A stretch of 50,998 bases of DNA, taken from contig CAMNQH010000020.1 in assembly GCA_946549035.1 (NCBI GenBank), positions 1 to 50,998 on the forward strand, in the 5' to 3' direction. The stretch's first letter is position 1, and every line of letters starts with the position of its first letter. Made by a program: the position numbers and the translations under genes. This stretch comes from an uncultured Lachnospiraceae bacterium (lineage in GTDB: Bacteria > Bacillota > Clostridia > Lachnospirales > Lachnospiraceae). The notes under the pieces were generated by a model. It worked only from the letters and a program-made list of their open reading frames with translations. It searched no databases and was not told the DNA's origin. Of the stretch, positions 8,205 to 17,172 are shown piece by piece.

Positions 8205-9179
8205 ATGGCAAAAATATCCGTAATTGTTCCGGTATATAACGTAGCACCATATATCAGAAGATGTTTGAACAGTATTTTGGAACAGACCTTTGGGGACTTT
8301 GAAGTTTTGTGTGTAAATGACTGCACACCAGATGACAGTATGAAGATTGTGGACGAATTTATAGAACGTTACCCTGGGAAAGTGAAACGATTGGATAATG
8401 AAAAAAATCTGGGGTTGGGCGCTTCCCGGGACCGGGGAATGAAGTCTGCTTCGGGACAATATCTGGTGTTTTTCGACAGTGATGATTATGTAAAGCCGGA
8501 TTTTTTGGAAACTTATATCCGGGAGCTGGAACGAACAGGAGCCGACATTGCAGTGGGAGGGTATATCCGGGTATCCGGAGAGAAAGAGGTTGTATTTTCT
8601 ATGAAGGATACGCCGGATATGCCCTGGCTGTATCCGGCGGTCTGGATGCGCATGTACCGAAGGAGCTTTTTGCAGGAGCATGGGCTGGATTTCAGGGGAA
8701 TTCGCACCTATGAGGATAATCCCTTTAACTATCGCTGCCTTTTGGAGGGAGCGAGCATTACTGTAATTGATTATTGCGGTTATTATTATGTCTGTAACCC
8801 GGCTTCCATTACCAGGACAAAAAACGGAGTGGAGAAGTATCGCCGTTTTATGGGGAACTTTCGAGAGGTATATGAAGAATACAATAAAACGAAAGCCTTT
8901 GCAATTTATAAAGAATTACTGGAATATGTCTATTTTTCAGCCATTTTGAGCTGCTTACTGCTTCAATGCCGCCATGCAGGGAAGGAAGCGGCATATGGGA
9001 TGTATGAAGACTTCAAACTGCAGATGCATCAGATGTTCCCAGGATATCTTAGAAACAAAAGAATTGGTTTTGGAAAAACAAAAGAGGAGCAGAGGAAAGT
9101 CCGCTATGCCTCATCCATTTATCGTATGGCAGAAAGAATGGGACTGGGGAGGCTTTTGATTTGGCTTCTTTCTTTTTGA
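8205..9179 (+). CDS. GT2 family glycosyltransferase
   Basis: The protein has 324 residues. A typical GT-A start (VIVPVYNVAPYI) is followed by NDCTPDDS, and the metal motif D91-S-D-D lies in FFDSDDYVKPDF. The remaining ~200 residues are helical and rich in Tyr and aromatic residues, as in capsule and exopolysaccharide GT2 enzymes. A GAAGCGGGAGAAGGAG site precedes the ATG. It lies between rfbD and glf, so the donor could be dTDP-rhamnose or UDP-galactofuranose, but this is only inferred. The last residues are hydrophobic (LLIWLLSF), which may mark membrane contact. Confidence 0.9.
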   Translation: MAKISVIVPVYNVAPYIRRCLNSILEQTFGDFEVLCVNDCTPDDSMKIVDEFIERYPGKVKRLDNEKNLGLGASRDRGMKSASGQYLVFFDSDDYVKPDFLETYIRELERTGADIAVGGYIRVSGEKEVVFSMKDTPDMPWLYPAVWMRMYRRSFLQEHGLDFRGIRTYEDNPFNYRCLLEGASITVIDYCGYYYVCNPASITRTKNGVEKYRRFMGNFREVYEEYNKTKAFAIYKELLEYVYFSAILSCLLLQCRHAGKEAAYGMYEDFKLQMHQMFPGYLRNKRIGFGKTKEEQRKVRYASSIYRMAERMGLGRLLIWLLSF

Positions 9180-9192
9180 TGTGAGAAACGAA

Positions 9193-9209
9193 GGGAAGGG
9201 ATCCTTCCC
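9193..9209 (+). other. short perfect stem-loop between GT2 and glf
   Basis: GGGAAGG and CCTTCCC form a 7-bp stem around a GAT loop in the 73-base gap before glf. No T-run follows, so it is not a standard terminator. It may be an RNA-processing or stability element, or chance. Confidence 0.3.
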
Positions 9210-9252
9210 AAGCTGAGGAATGGCGCAGAACTGCGTCGGGAAAGAGGAAATG

Positions 9253-10341
9253 ATGAAATACGATTTTTTGATTGTGGGGGCCGGATTGTTTGGCGCCGCC
9301 TTTGCGCATGAAGCAAAAAAGAAGGGAAAAAACTGTCTGGTTATTGATCGGAGAGATCATATCGGCGGAAATATTTATACAGAAGAAATAGACGGAATTC
9401 AGGTGCATAAATATGGGGCGCATATTTTTCACACGTCGAACCGGGAAATCTGGGATTATGTGAATCAGTTTGCGGAGTTTAACAATTATATTAACGCTCC
9501 GGTGGCGGTTTATCAGGATGAATTATATAATCTTCCTTTCAATATGAATACGTTTAGTAAAATGTGGAACATCCGTACGCCTGAGGAAGCTAAGGAAATC
9601 ATTGCAAAACAGATTGCCAGTCTGGATATTCAGGAACCCCAAAACTTAGAAGAGCAGGCGTTGTCCTTAGTGGGACGGGACGTCTATGAAAAGCTGATTC
9701 AAGGCTATACAGAGAAACAGTGGGGACGTGACTGCAAAGAGCTGCCGGCCTTTATCATTAAGCGGCTGCCCCTTCGTTTTACGTATGATAACAATTATTT
9801 TAACGACCGTTATCAGGGGATTCCCGTAGGAGGCTACACAAAGCTGGTGGAACAAATGCTTGTGGACATACCGGTGCGGTTGAACACGGACTTTTTTACC
9901 TTGAAGGATGTGGAGTATGACCGGCTGGTATTTACCGGTCAGATTGACGAATATTACAACTATCAGTTTGGACCCTTGCAGTACCGTTCTGTATATTTTG
10001 AAACAGAGCGTCTGGAATGTGAGAATTACCAGGGGAATGCAGTGGTAAATTATACCCACCGGGAGGTGCCATATACCCGCATTATTGAACATAAGCATTT
10101 TGAATATGGCGCTCAGCCGGTAACAATTATTTCCAGAGAATACAGCCGGGAATGGGAACCAGGAGTGGAGCCTTACTATCCGGTGAACAACGCAGAAAAT
10201 AACAGTCTGTATGAGCGGTATCAGCAGCTTGGCGAAGCAGAGGAGAAGGTTATTTTCGGAGGCCGCCTGGGACAGTATAAGTATTATGATATGGATAAAG
10301 TGTTAGAGGCTGCTTTGGCAGCGGCCAGGCAGTATCTGTAG
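9253..10341 (+). CDS. glf: UDP-galactopyranose mutase
   Basis: Flavoenzyme that converts UDP-galactopyranose to UDP-galactofuranose, the donor of furanose galactose in surface glycans. The protein has 362 residues, the usual size. The FAD-binding GAGLFG loop lies at 9-14 and the characteristic RDHIGGN follows near residue 40. Family features such as YTEKQWG, RLPLRFTYDNNYFNDRYQGIP and a C-terminal GGRLGQYKYYDMD segment are present. I choose ATG 9253 because AGAGG then lies 5 bases upstream; ATG 9250 is too close. It is the last gene of this plus-strand run and is followed by a strong intrinsic terminator 60 bases downstream. Confidence 0.97.
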   Translation: MKYDFLIVGAGLFGAAFAHEAKKKGKNCLVIDRRDHIGGNIYTEEIDGIQVHKYGAHIFHTSNREIWDYVNQFAEFNNYINAPVAVYQDELYNLPFNMNTFSKMWNIRTPEEAKEIIAKQIASLDIQEPQNLEEQALSLVGRDVYEKLIQGYTEKQWGRDCKELPAFIIKRLPLRFTYDNNYFNDRYQGIPVGGYTKLVEQMLVDIPVRLNTDFFTLKDVEYDRLVFTGQIDEYYNYQFGPLQYRSVYFETERLECENYQGNAVVNYTHREVPYTRIIEHKHFEYGAQPVTIISREYSREWEPGVEPYYPVNNAENNSLYERYQQLGEAEEKVIFGGRLGQYKYYDMDKVLEAALAAARQYL

Positions 10342-10383
10342 CCATAAGGTTTTTGTAAAAATCACTGCGTTTTAATGGCTTTC

Positions 10384-11553
10384 TTATTTTAATTCACTAA
10401 GAATCCGGGACAGCTCATCCCGGATTTTTTCATAAGAAAAATCTACAATCCGTTTCTGCCCCTGCTTTTGGTAATGATCATAAAGGTCGGGCTCTGTCAA
10501 CATGCGGAATATTTTTTCAGCCATATCCAGGGGATCTCCTACATGGCAGGTAAGGCCATATTCGTCGTTACCAAGAACCTCCCGCACACCTGGGGGACTG
10601 TCGGTTGCCACAACGGGCAGACGGTATTTCATGGCTTCTAAAAGGACGACTCCAAGGCCCTCGGCAGGGCTGGAATGAAGGGCCAGCCTGGCGGCAGAAT
10701 AGAAATTTGCCACATCCTGCCGGGAGCCGAAAAAAACGATTTGGTTGGACAAACCAAGGGCGTCTGCCAATGCGCGGCATTCTTCTAAGGTAGAACCGCC
10801 TCCTACAAAAACAAGCTTGTTGCGGACGCCGTGCTTTTGGTATAGCTTCTCATAAGCATAAATGACGGTCTTTTGGTCCTTGTCCGGGTCAAACCGGCCA
10901 ACCATCAGGAGAAAATCACCGTATGTTTCTTTTAATTCCCGGACGAAAGCGGCGTCAGCTTCGTTTTGCTCTAATCTGAGCGGATTGTAGATCCGGCGGA
11001 TATTCAGTTCCCGCAGGGCAATATTGCGCAAAAGTACACGGTAATCTCCGTCGGAGGATAATGTGCAGATATTTTTTAATTTCCGGTAAATATCTCCGTA
11101 AGCGCTGGAGGCAACCATATTATCCATTAGAGAGCCTACATGGAGCCAGGCTATTTTTTTTCGGCCCTTAATAAAATTTCGGGAGACGAAGGTCAAGTCC
11201 CGGAAATGACCAGAAAAAGCCACGGCGATATCATAGGTTCTGCGCTTGCCCATGGTAAGACGGTATAGATATAGAAGCGAGGAGGTGCCCAAGTAGAGGA
11301 TCGGGTAAGCATATTTGCCCCACCACCATCGTTTCACCCCGTTAAAATAACGGTCAGGCAATAAAACCTCCGGTACATATTTATGGTAAATATGGCATCC
11401 TTCTGGGAAGGAGGGCTCCATTTCATTGGCGGAAGGCTCCAGGTTATAAATATCAACCTCATAGCCAAGCTCCTGAAACATTTGGGCGTATGCTACGCCT
11501 ACCCGTTCCACTCCCCCAATGCCCAGGCTTTGAAATACCAGTGCTGCTTTCAT
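10384..11553 (-). CDS. GT4 family glycosyltransferase
   Basis: A retaining GT-B fold sugar transferase of 389 residues. The N-terminal acceptor-domain loop is GIGGVERVG near residues 12-20. The C-terminal donor domain has the family's SPAEGLGVVLLEAM stretch with the two conserved glutamates, followed by PPGVREVL. It is the only minus-strand gene in the first 38 kb and has its own promoter (11653-11681). An AGGAG site precedes the ATG. Its last codons contain the terminator hairpin that serves the convergent glf transcript. Its orientation suggests local inversion or separate insertion. Substrate not determinable. Confidence 0.92.
   Translation of the reverse strand: MKAALVFQSLGIGGVERVGVAYAQMFQELGYEVDIYNLEPSANEMEPSFPEGCHIYHKYVPEVLLPDRYFNGVKRWWWGKYAYPILYLGTSSLLYLYRLTMGKRRTYDIAVAFSGHFRDLTFVSRNFIKGRKKIAWLHVGSLMDNMVASSAYGDIYRKLKNICTLSSDGDYRVLLRNIALRELNIRRIYNPLRLEQNEADAAFVRELKETYGDFLLMVGRFDPDKDQKTVIYAYEKLYQKHGVRNKLVFVGGGSTLEECRALADALGLSNQIVFFGSRQDVANFYSAARLALHSSPAEGLGVVLLEAMKYRLPVVATDSPPGVREVLGNDEYGLTCHVGDPLDMAEKIFRMLTEPDLYDHYQKQGQKRIVDFSYEKIRDELSRILSELK
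10402..10430 (+). terminator. intrinsic terminator for the plus-strand run ending in glf
   Basis: AATCCGGGA (10402-10410) and TCCCGGATT (10418-10426) form a perfect 9-bp GC-rich stem with a 7-base loop, running into six consecutive T (10425-10430). The T-run is on the plus strand only, so it stops transcription arriving from glf. It lies wholly inside the 3' coding end of the opposing GT4 gene. Confidence 0.85.
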
Positions 11554-11652
11554 GATTTATAAATCTCCTGTCTGAAAAGGGAAGGCTGTCCCAAAGCGCT
11601 CAAAATACAAGCGGCTTTAGGAAGCGAAAATCAGGTTCCTGTTGTCTTTTTT

Positions 11653-11681
11653 ATCTTACGATGTCAGGGGAAGGGTGTCAA
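11653..11681 (-). promoter_or_regulatory. sigma-A-type promoter for the minus-strand GT4 gene
   Basis: Reading the minus strand, TTGACA (11681-11676) is followed after exactly 17 bases by TAAGAT (11658-11653). The first hexamer is perfect consensus and the second matches at four of six positions. The GT4 ATG lies about 100 bases downstream. Confidence 0.6.
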
Positions 11682-11764
11682 GGAATTTGTGGATGGGCGG
11701 CGGCTGTTGGGATTCCAAATGGGGGCTTATTCATCTCCAATAGGAAGCAGTTGTGTAAAAATCA

Positions 11765-11793
11765 TTGCAGAATCCGGCAAAGTTTTATATAAT
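11765..11793 (+). promoter_or_regulatory. sigma-A-type promoter for the GT2-flippase genes
   Basis: TTGCAG, 17 bases, then a perfect TATAAT (11788-11793). The GT2 start codon lies 44 bases beyond the -10 box, with an AGGAGAGGAG ribosome site between. It is divergent from the GT4 promoter on the other strand. Confidence 0.55.
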
Positions 11794-11836
11794 GGCAGAA
11801 AAGCCTTACAGGCAGCCAACAGGAGAGGAGAATGGC

Positions 11837-12796
11837 ATGACAGAAGAATTGATTTCGGTCATCATGAGTACATATAATGAAAAAGAAGAATGGCTTCGGG
11901 ACTGTATAGAGTCCGTCTTGAACCAGTCTTACCAAAACCTGGAGTTTATTATTGTCCTGGACAATCCTGAGAATGACATGCTTAGCGACGTGATATTGGA
12001 GTATCAAGAAAAGGATTCACGGGTGATATTTGTTCCCAATGAGAAAAATATAGGATTGGTGGCCAGTCTGAATCGTTCTCTGGAATATGTCCATGGAACC
12101 TATGTGGCCAGAATCGACGCGGACGATATCTGCTACCCAAAACGGTTTCAGCTGCAGATGGAAGCTATGAAAAAGCAGGAGGTAGATTTTGTAATATCCG
12201 CCATAGATTTTATCCACGATGACGGAAAGCTAGTGGCAGGCGTTTCCGATGAAATGTTTGGGCCAAAGGCATTTGCCCAAATTATGAAATATGGGAATGT
12301 GGCCCATCACAGTACCTGGCTGATGAAAAAAACGGTATATGACCGTCTGGAAGGATATCGGGAGGTGCGGTACTGTGAAGATCTGGATTTTGTATTGCGA
12401 GCCCTTCAAGAAGGAACCAGAATCATAAAGATTCGGGATCATTTGGTAAAATACCGTTTGAGGGAAAATTCTATTTCCAGGAATTTTGCCATGGAGCAGG
12501 CCATGAAAGCCAGATATATCCGAAAGAAGTATGCAAAGGGAGAACGGGTGGCGGACATTTCTCCGGATTTTTTGAATCAGAATTTTTCGACTTATCAGGA
12601 GTCTCAAAAGCAGAGATTTGATCAGGCGGACCGGATTTTGAGCAGCTTCTGCCAACATATGGCGGAACATAGCTGGGGAGCCTGTATGGGGGAGTTCTTC
12701 CGGGGCTTTATTTCCAGCGGATACTTTCGAATGCTGTTCGCCGAATATTTTATCAGTTGGAGCAAGCGGAAAAAGCTGGCGGGCAAGGGAGCATAA
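11837..12796 (+). CDS. GT2 family glycosyltransferase
   Basis: The protein has 319 residues. The GT-A start SVIMSTYNEKEEWL and the metal motif D94-A-D-D (RIDADDICYP) are clear; the WLMKK and YCEDLDFVLRA stretches are typical of beta-1,3-glycosyltransferase-like GT2 enzymes. I set the start at ATG 11837, 6 bases after AGGAGAGGAG; longer in-frame versions would begin upstream of the promoter's transcription start. The C-terminal ~90 residues are basic and helical. It begins a new transcription unit and precedes the first flippase by 11 bases. Confidence 0.9.
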   Translation: MTEELISVIMSTYNEKEEWLRDCIESVLNQSYQNLEFIIVLDNPENDMLSDVILEYQEKDSRVIFVPNEKNIGLVASLNRSLEYVHGTYVARIDADDICYPKRFQLQMEAMKKQEVDFVISAIDFIHDDGKLVAGVSDEMFGPKAFAQIMKYGNVAHHSTWLMKKTVYDRLEGYREVRYCEDLDFVLRALQEGTRIIKIRDHLVKYRLRENSISRNFAMEQAMKARYIRKKYAKGERVADISPDFLNQNFSTYQESQKQRFDQADRILSSFCQHMAEHSWGACMGEFFRGFISSGYFRMLFAEYFISWSKRKKLAGKGA

Positions 12797-12807
12797 AGGA
12801 TTAGAAC

Positions 12808-14343
12808 ATGAGAGCAGTCAAATCATTAAAAAACGTTATATTCGGCTGGGGAATGCAGATTTTGATTATCCTGCTGGGCTTTGTAAGCAGGACAGTTTTT
12901 ATCGATGTGCTGGGGGAAGAATATCTTGGGATCAGCGGCTTATTTGCCAATATCCTTACTATGCTGTCCTTGGCGGAGCTTGGCATCGGTACGGCGATCG
13001 TCTTCAGCCTTTATAAGCCTATTGCGGAACAAAACAGGGAACAGATTATTGCCTTGATGGGATTTTATCAGAAATTCTACCGAGGGGTAGGCTGCTTCGT
13101 TTTGATATTTGGAACGGCTTTGGCTCCGTTTTTGCCTCATTTGGTAAAGGAAATGCCGGATATCCCTCATATTTACCTGATTTATTTGTTGTATGTGGTG
13201 AATACGGGAGTTTCCTATTTTTATTCTTACAAAACAGCTTTTGTAAATGCAAATCAGGAAAATTTCCTGGTGTCCTTAAACCATGGAATCTGCTTTACAT
13301 TTATGGTGGGGCTTCAAATAGTTGTACTTTTAGTGACAAGAGACTTTATTGCCTATTTTGCAGTTCAGATTGGGGCCACTCTGGCGGAAAATATTATTAT
13401 TTCCCGCATTGCGGACCGGCGGTATCCCTTTTTAAGATCCAGAGAGAAGTATAAGATAGACCCGGCCATTTCGAAACAGATCAAAACCAATACGGTTGCA
13501 ATGATTGGCCATAACTTGGGCGGCATTGTAATGGGTTCTACGGATAACCTGATTATTTCCAAATTTGTGGGGATCGTAGAAGTAGGCCTGTATTCCAATT
13601 ACCAGATGATTATCAATGCTGTCCAGACAGTGTTGAACCAGGCCTTTACTGCGATCACGTCCAGTGTGGGAAACCTGCTGGTCTTAGGAGATGAGAAACA
13701 AAAGGAAGACACGTTTTACATGGTGTTTTTTGTGGGCTTTTGGCTTTTTGGATTTTGTGCGACTGCTTTGTTCTGTCTGTCCAATCCTTTCATTGAGATC
13801 TGGGTAGGAGAACGGTTCTTATATGGTATGCCTATTGTAGCCGTGCTGGCGGCAAAATTTTACTGTACCGGTGTGAGACAGGCGTGTATTACATTCAAGT
13901 GTGCCGCCGGGCTTTATATGCAGGATGTATATAAGCCATATGTGGAGGTTGGGGTAAATCTGGTGATCTCCTTGATACTGGTAAAGCGTACCGGAATATT
14001 GGGAGTATTTTTAGGAACTTTAATTACGACGCTTCTTGTCACCACCTGGATAGAGCCTGTAGTGCTGTTCCGTTATGAATTTCAAAAAGGGCCGTGGAAG
14101 TATTTTGGAAAATATATTTGGTATGGAGCGGTTATGGCAGGCGGGGCGCTGTTGACCTATTGGTTTTGTGCACAGATTCCGGCGGCTGGAGTGGGCGGAT
14201 TTGCATGGAAGCTGTTGGTTGTGGCGGTTGTTCCCAATGTGGTTTATTTTTTGATGTTTTTTTGGACAGGGGAATTTAGGCTGCTGGTACGGACCTTAAA
14301 GAACGCCGTAGGGAACGTTCCTTCTGGGAAAAAGAATCTTTAG
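12808..14343 (+). CDS. Wzx-type polysaccharide flippase (MOP superfamily)
   Basis: Membrane exporter that flips undecaprenyl-linked oligosaccharide to the outer face. It has 511 residues and about 12-14 hydrophobic helices over its whole length. The N-terminal GWGMQILIILLGFVSRTVFI with a following GEEYLGISGLF matches the polysaccharide transport (PST) branch. AAAGGA lies about 8 bases before the ATG. A second, unrelated-looking Wzx is encoded at 46.1 kb. The presence of both flippases and two ABC exporters suggests more than one exported glycan. Confidence 0.9.
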   Translation: MRAVKSLKNVIFGWGMQILIILLGFVSRTVFIDVLGEEYLGISGLFANILTMLSLAELGIGTAIVFSLYKPIAEQNREQIIALMGFYQKFYRGVGCFVLIFGTALAPFLPHLVKEMPDIPHIYLIYLLYVVNTGVSYFYSYKTAFVNANQENFLVSLNHGICFTFMVGLQIVVLLVTRDFIAYFAVQIGATLAENIIISRIADRRYPFLRSREKYKIDPAISKQIKTNTVAMIGHNLGGIVMGSTDNLIISKFVGIVEVGLYSNYQMIINAVQTVLNQAFTAITSSVGNLLVLGDEKQKEDTFYMVFFVGFWLFGFCATALFCLSNPFIEIWVGERFLYGMPIVAVLAAKFYCTGVRQACITFKCAAGLYMQDVYKPYVEVGVNLVISLILVKRTGILGVFLGTLITTLLVTTWIEPVVLFRYEFQKGPWKYFGKYIWYGAVMAGGALLTYWFCAQIPAAGVGGFAWKLLVVAVVPNVVYFLMFFWTGEFRLLVRTLKNAVGNVPSGKKNL

Positions 14344-14353
14344 GCGGAATTTA

Positions 14354-14382
14354 TTGCAACTTTCTTCATGTTTGTATATAAT
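14354..14382 (+). promoter_or_regulatory. sigma-A-type promoter upstream of rfbB
   Basis: TTGCAA, 17 bases, then a perfect TATAAT (14377-14382). It lies in the 97-base gap after the flippase gene, 58 bases before the rfbB ATG, so the rhamnose genes can be transcribed independently. An AGGAGG site precedes the ATG. Confidence 0.6.
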
Positions 14383-14440
14383 AAGGGTAATTATGGAAAA
14401 AGTATATAAGAGAAGATTTTGATAAACAGGAGGAAAAATA

Positions 14441-15526
14441 ATGAAGACTTATCTGGTTACGGGAGGCGCCGGATTTATCGGCTCTAATTTTATTCACTAT
14501 ATGTTTGGAAAATATGGAGAAGATATTCGCATTATAAATGTAGACAAGCTGACCTATGCAGGCAACCTGGAGAATTTAAAAGAGGTAGAGGAAAGAGAGA
14601 ACTATACCTTTGTAAAAGCAGATATTTGTGATAAAGAAAGTATTCGAAAGATATTTCAGGAACATGATATTGACAGAGTGGTGCATTTTGCAGCGGAAAG
14701 TCATGTGGACAGAAGCATCAAAACGCCGGAGGTGTTCGTTCAGACCAATGTGCTGGGAACGGCGGTAATGCTCAACTGCGCTAAGGAGGCCTGGGAGCTT
14801 CCGGACGGAAGCTTCCGGGAAGGGAAGAAGTTCCTCCATGTGTCTACCGATGAGGTATACGGTTCCCTACCGGATGACGAGAACGCTTATTTTTATGAGA
14901 CGTCGCCCTATGAGCCTCACAGCCCGTATTCCGCCAGTAAGGCCAGCTCGGATATGCTGGTAAAAGCTTATGTGGACACGTATCATTTTCCGGCGAATAT
15001 TACCAACTGTTCCAATAATTACGGCCCCTATCAATTTCCGGAAAAATTGATTCCGCTGATTATTAACAACGCGCTTCAGGGGAAGAAGCTTCCGGTGTAT
15101 GGAGATGGGAAGAACGTTCGGGACTGGCTGTATGTGGACGACCATGCCAAGGGCATTGATATGGTACTGGAAAAAGGAAGGCTGGGAGAGACGTACAATA
15201 TCGGCGGACATAATGAAAAGCAGAATATAGAGATTATCCATATCATTCTGGAGACGCTTCAGGAAATGCTCTCACCGGATGATCCCAGGAAAGCCCTGGT
15301 GAGTGAGGATTTGATCACGTATGTAGAGGACCGGAAGGGACACGACAGACGCTATGCGATCGCACCGGACAAGATCCGCGCCGAGATTGGCTGGGAGCCG
15401 GAGACCATGTTCAAAGAAGGAATCCGCAAGACGATCGCCTGGTTCTTTGAACATGAAGAATGGATGAAAAATGTAACCAGCGGAGAGTATCAGAAGTATT
15501 ATCAGGAGATGTATCAGGATAAATAA
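14441..15526 (+). CDS. rfbB: dTDP-glucose 4,6-dehydratase
   Basis: Second step of dTDP-L-rhamnose synthesis: NAD-dependent conversion of dTDP-glucose to the 4-keto-6-deoxy sugar. The protein has 361 residues, a normal length. The NAD loop TGGAGFIG is at 7-14. The catalytic Asp137-Glu138 lie in STDEVYG and the Tyr163-x3-Lys167 pair in YSASK; the later [14 protein letters not shown] stretch is family-specific. It has its own promoter and an AGGAGG ribosome site. rfbA follows after 11 bases. Confidence 0.97.
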   Translation: MKTYLVTGGAGFIGSNFIHYMFGKYGEDIRIINVDKLTYAGNLENLKEVEERENYTFVKADICDKESIRKIFQEHDIDRVVHFAAESHVDRSIKTPEVFVQTNVLGTAVMLNCAKEAWELPDGSFREGKKFLHVSTDEVYGSLPDDENAYFYETSPYEPHSPYSASKASSDMLVKAYVDTYHFPANITNCSNNYGPYQFPEKLIPLIINNALQGKKLPVYGDGKNVRDWLYVDDHAKGIDMVLEKGRLGETYNIGGHNEKQNIEIIHIILETLQEMLSPDDPRKALVSEDLITYVEDRKGHDRRYAIAPDKIRAEIGWEPETMFKEGIRKTIAWFFEHEEWMKNVTSGEYQKYYQEMYQDK

Positions 15527-15537
15527 GGAGAAGCGCG

Positions 15538-16416
15538 ATGAAGGGAATCATTTTAGCCGGAGGTTCCGGAACCAGATTGTATCCGTTGACCAAGGCCATT
15601 TCCAAACAAATCATGCCGGTGTATGATAAGCCTATGATTTATTATCCTCTGTCTACATTGATGTTGGCGGGGATTCGGGAAATTTTGATTATTTCTACGC
15701 CCCGGGATCTTCCGGTGTTCCAGGAGCTTTTGGGGGACGGCAGCCAGCTTGGCATGGCGTTTTCCTACGCTGTGCAGCAGGAGCCCCGGGGCCTTGCGGA
15801 GGCATTTCTTATAGGAGAGGAATTTATCGGAAAGGATCCTGTGGCGTTGGTATTGGGGGACAATATTTTTTATGGCCAAAGCTTTTCCAGAGTGCTGGAA
15901 CGGGCGGCGGAGCGCACCATCAACCAGTCAGGGGCTACGATTTTCGGATATTATGTCAGGGATCCCAGGGAGTACGGAGTTGTAGAGTTTGACGAGACAG
16001 GCACGGCCGTCTCCATTGAAGAAAAGCCGGCGCAGCCCAAATCCAATTATGCGGTTCCGGGCCTGTATTTCTATGACAATCATGTGGTAGAGATTGCGAA
16101 ACAGGTGAAGCCCTCGGCCAGAGGAGAGCTGGAGATTACCAGCGTTAATAATGAATACTTACAACGGGGAAGCTTGAAGGTAGAGACTTTGGGAAGAGGA
16201 TTTGCCTGGCTGGATACCGGAAGCCATGATATGCTCCTTGCAGCGGCGGATTTTGTTTCGGCGTTTCAGAAACGTCAGGGGCTTTATATCTCCTGCATTG
16301 AGGAAATTGCCTATAAGAAAGGGTTTATTGATAAGGAACAGCTTTTGAAGCTGGCGGATCCCCTTTGTAAGACAGAATATGGTCAGTACTTGAAGGAGAT
16401 CGCGGCAGGGCTATAA
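15538..16416 (+). CDS. rfbA: glucose-1-phosphate thymidylyltransferase
   Basis: First step of the rhamnose pathway: dTTP plus glucose-1-phosphate gives dTDP-glucose. The protein has 292 residues, the expected size. The nucleotide-binding [11 protein letters not shown] lies at 8-18 and is followed by [44 protein letters not shown] and the C-terminal [11 protein letters not shown] are diagnostic of RmlA. AAGGAGAAG precedes the ATG. It lies in a compact rfbB-rfbA-rfbC block. Confidence 0.97.
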   Translation: MKGIILAGGSGTRLYPLTKAISKQIMPVYDKPMIYYPLSTLMLAGIREILIISTPRDLPVFQELLGDGSQLGMAFSYAVQQEPRGLAEAFLIGEEFIGKDPVALVLGDNIFYGQSFSRVLERAAERTINQSGATIFGYYVRDPREYGVVEFDETGTAVSIEEKPAQPKSNYAVPGLYFYDNHVVEIAKQVKPSARGELEITSVNNEYLQRGSLKVETLGRGFAWLDTGSHDMLLAAADFVSAFQKRQGLYISCIEEIAYKKGFIDKEQLLKLADPLCKTEYGQYLKEIAAGL

Positions 16417-16486
16417 TAAGACATCATCAGGAGCGGTCGTTACAATTTAGGGAAGAAAGCGGCCAGGCAAAAAAGAGGGAAAGAAC

Positions 16487-17059
16487 ATGGGAAAGATCAT
16501 TGTAAATTCAGATTGTAACAAAATTGCAGGTTTAAAGGTTATAGAGCCGGAAGTGCGTAAGGATGACCGGGGTTATTTTATGGAGACTTATAATTTCCGG
16601 GATTTTAAAGAGGCAGGCATTGACTGTGAATTTGTACAGGACAACCAGTCAGCGTCTAAGAAAGGAGTTTTACGCGGGCTGCATTTCCAGATCCAGTATC
16701 CCCAGGCCAAATTGGTCCGGGCGGTTTATGGAGAGGTTTTTGATGTGGCGGTGGATCTGCGGGAAGGCTCCCCTACCTTGGGAAAATGGTTTGGAGTAAT
16801 TTTGTCTGCAGAAAATAAAAAGCAGTTTTTTGTACCCGAAGGTTTTGCCCATGGATTCCTGGTGTTGTCGGATTATGCGGAATTCTGTTATAAGGTGACG
16901 GATTTTTATCATCCCAACGACGAGGGAGGCCTTTTGTGGGAAGACCCTGAAATTGGGATTGAATGGCCCATTCCGGAAGGAATGTCCAAAGCAGACTTGA
17001 TTCTTTCAGAGAAGGATAGGAAATGGGACACCTTTGGAGCGTGGAAGAAAGGAAGATAA
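16487..17059 (+). CDS. rfbC: dTDP-4-dehydrorhamnose 3,5-epimerase
   Basis: Third step of the rhamnose pathway: double epimerisation of the 4-keto sugar to the L-configuration. The protein has 190 residues. The cupin fold is recognisable from DDRGYFMETY, FVQDNQSAS and VLRGLHFQ, with the catalytic histidine at 66, then VFDVAVDLREGSPT and the later FVPEGFAHGFLVLSD. A GAGGGAAAG site precedes the ATG. It follows rfbA by 70 bases and is followed by a palindromic element before the large glycosyltransferase. Confidence 0.96.
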   Translation: MGKIIVNSDCNKIAGLKVIEPEVRKDDRGYFMETYNFRDFKEAGIDCEFVQDNQSASKKGVLRGLHFQIQYPQAKLVRAVYGEVFDVAVDLREGSPTLGKWFGVILSAENKKQFFVPEGFAHGFLVLSDYAEFCYKVTDFYHPNDEGGLLWEDPEIGIEWPIPEGMSKADLILSEKDRKWDTFGAWKKGR

Positions 17060-17068
17060 GGGCAGTTT

Positions 17069-17139
17069 AGAGCGTGTTTGGGATGTGTTTCTTCAAAATT
17101 GCAGGTTGCAGATTTGAAGAAAATTTCCAGACACGCTCT
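17069..17139 (+). repeat. 71-base imperfect palindromic element between rfbC and the large GT
   Basis: The outer arms are AGAGCGTGTTTGG (17069-17081) and CCAGACACGCTCT (17127-17139), complementary except for one G-T type pair. An inner perfect 10-bp pair TTTCTTCAAA/TTTGAAGAAA (17088-17097, 17113-17122) encloses a 15-base loop. The whole thing can fold into one long hairpin. No T-run follows. Its form resembles short dispersed intergenic repeats (REP/MITE-like) of Clostridia. I found no second copy in the window. Confidence 0.65.
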
Positions 17140-17172
17140 ATGTGGTAAAAACAGAGAGAGTGGAACAAGACT

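Noticed and set aside
7441..8250. 269-residue open frame on the minus strand across rfbD
   Set aside because: Shadow of rfbD; basic, Cys/His-rich low-quality translation and no family motif.
11689..11877. 62-residue open frame over the divergent promoter region
   Set aside because: It spans the -35/-10 boxes of the GT2 promoter, overlaps the real GT2 start and has no good ribosome site.
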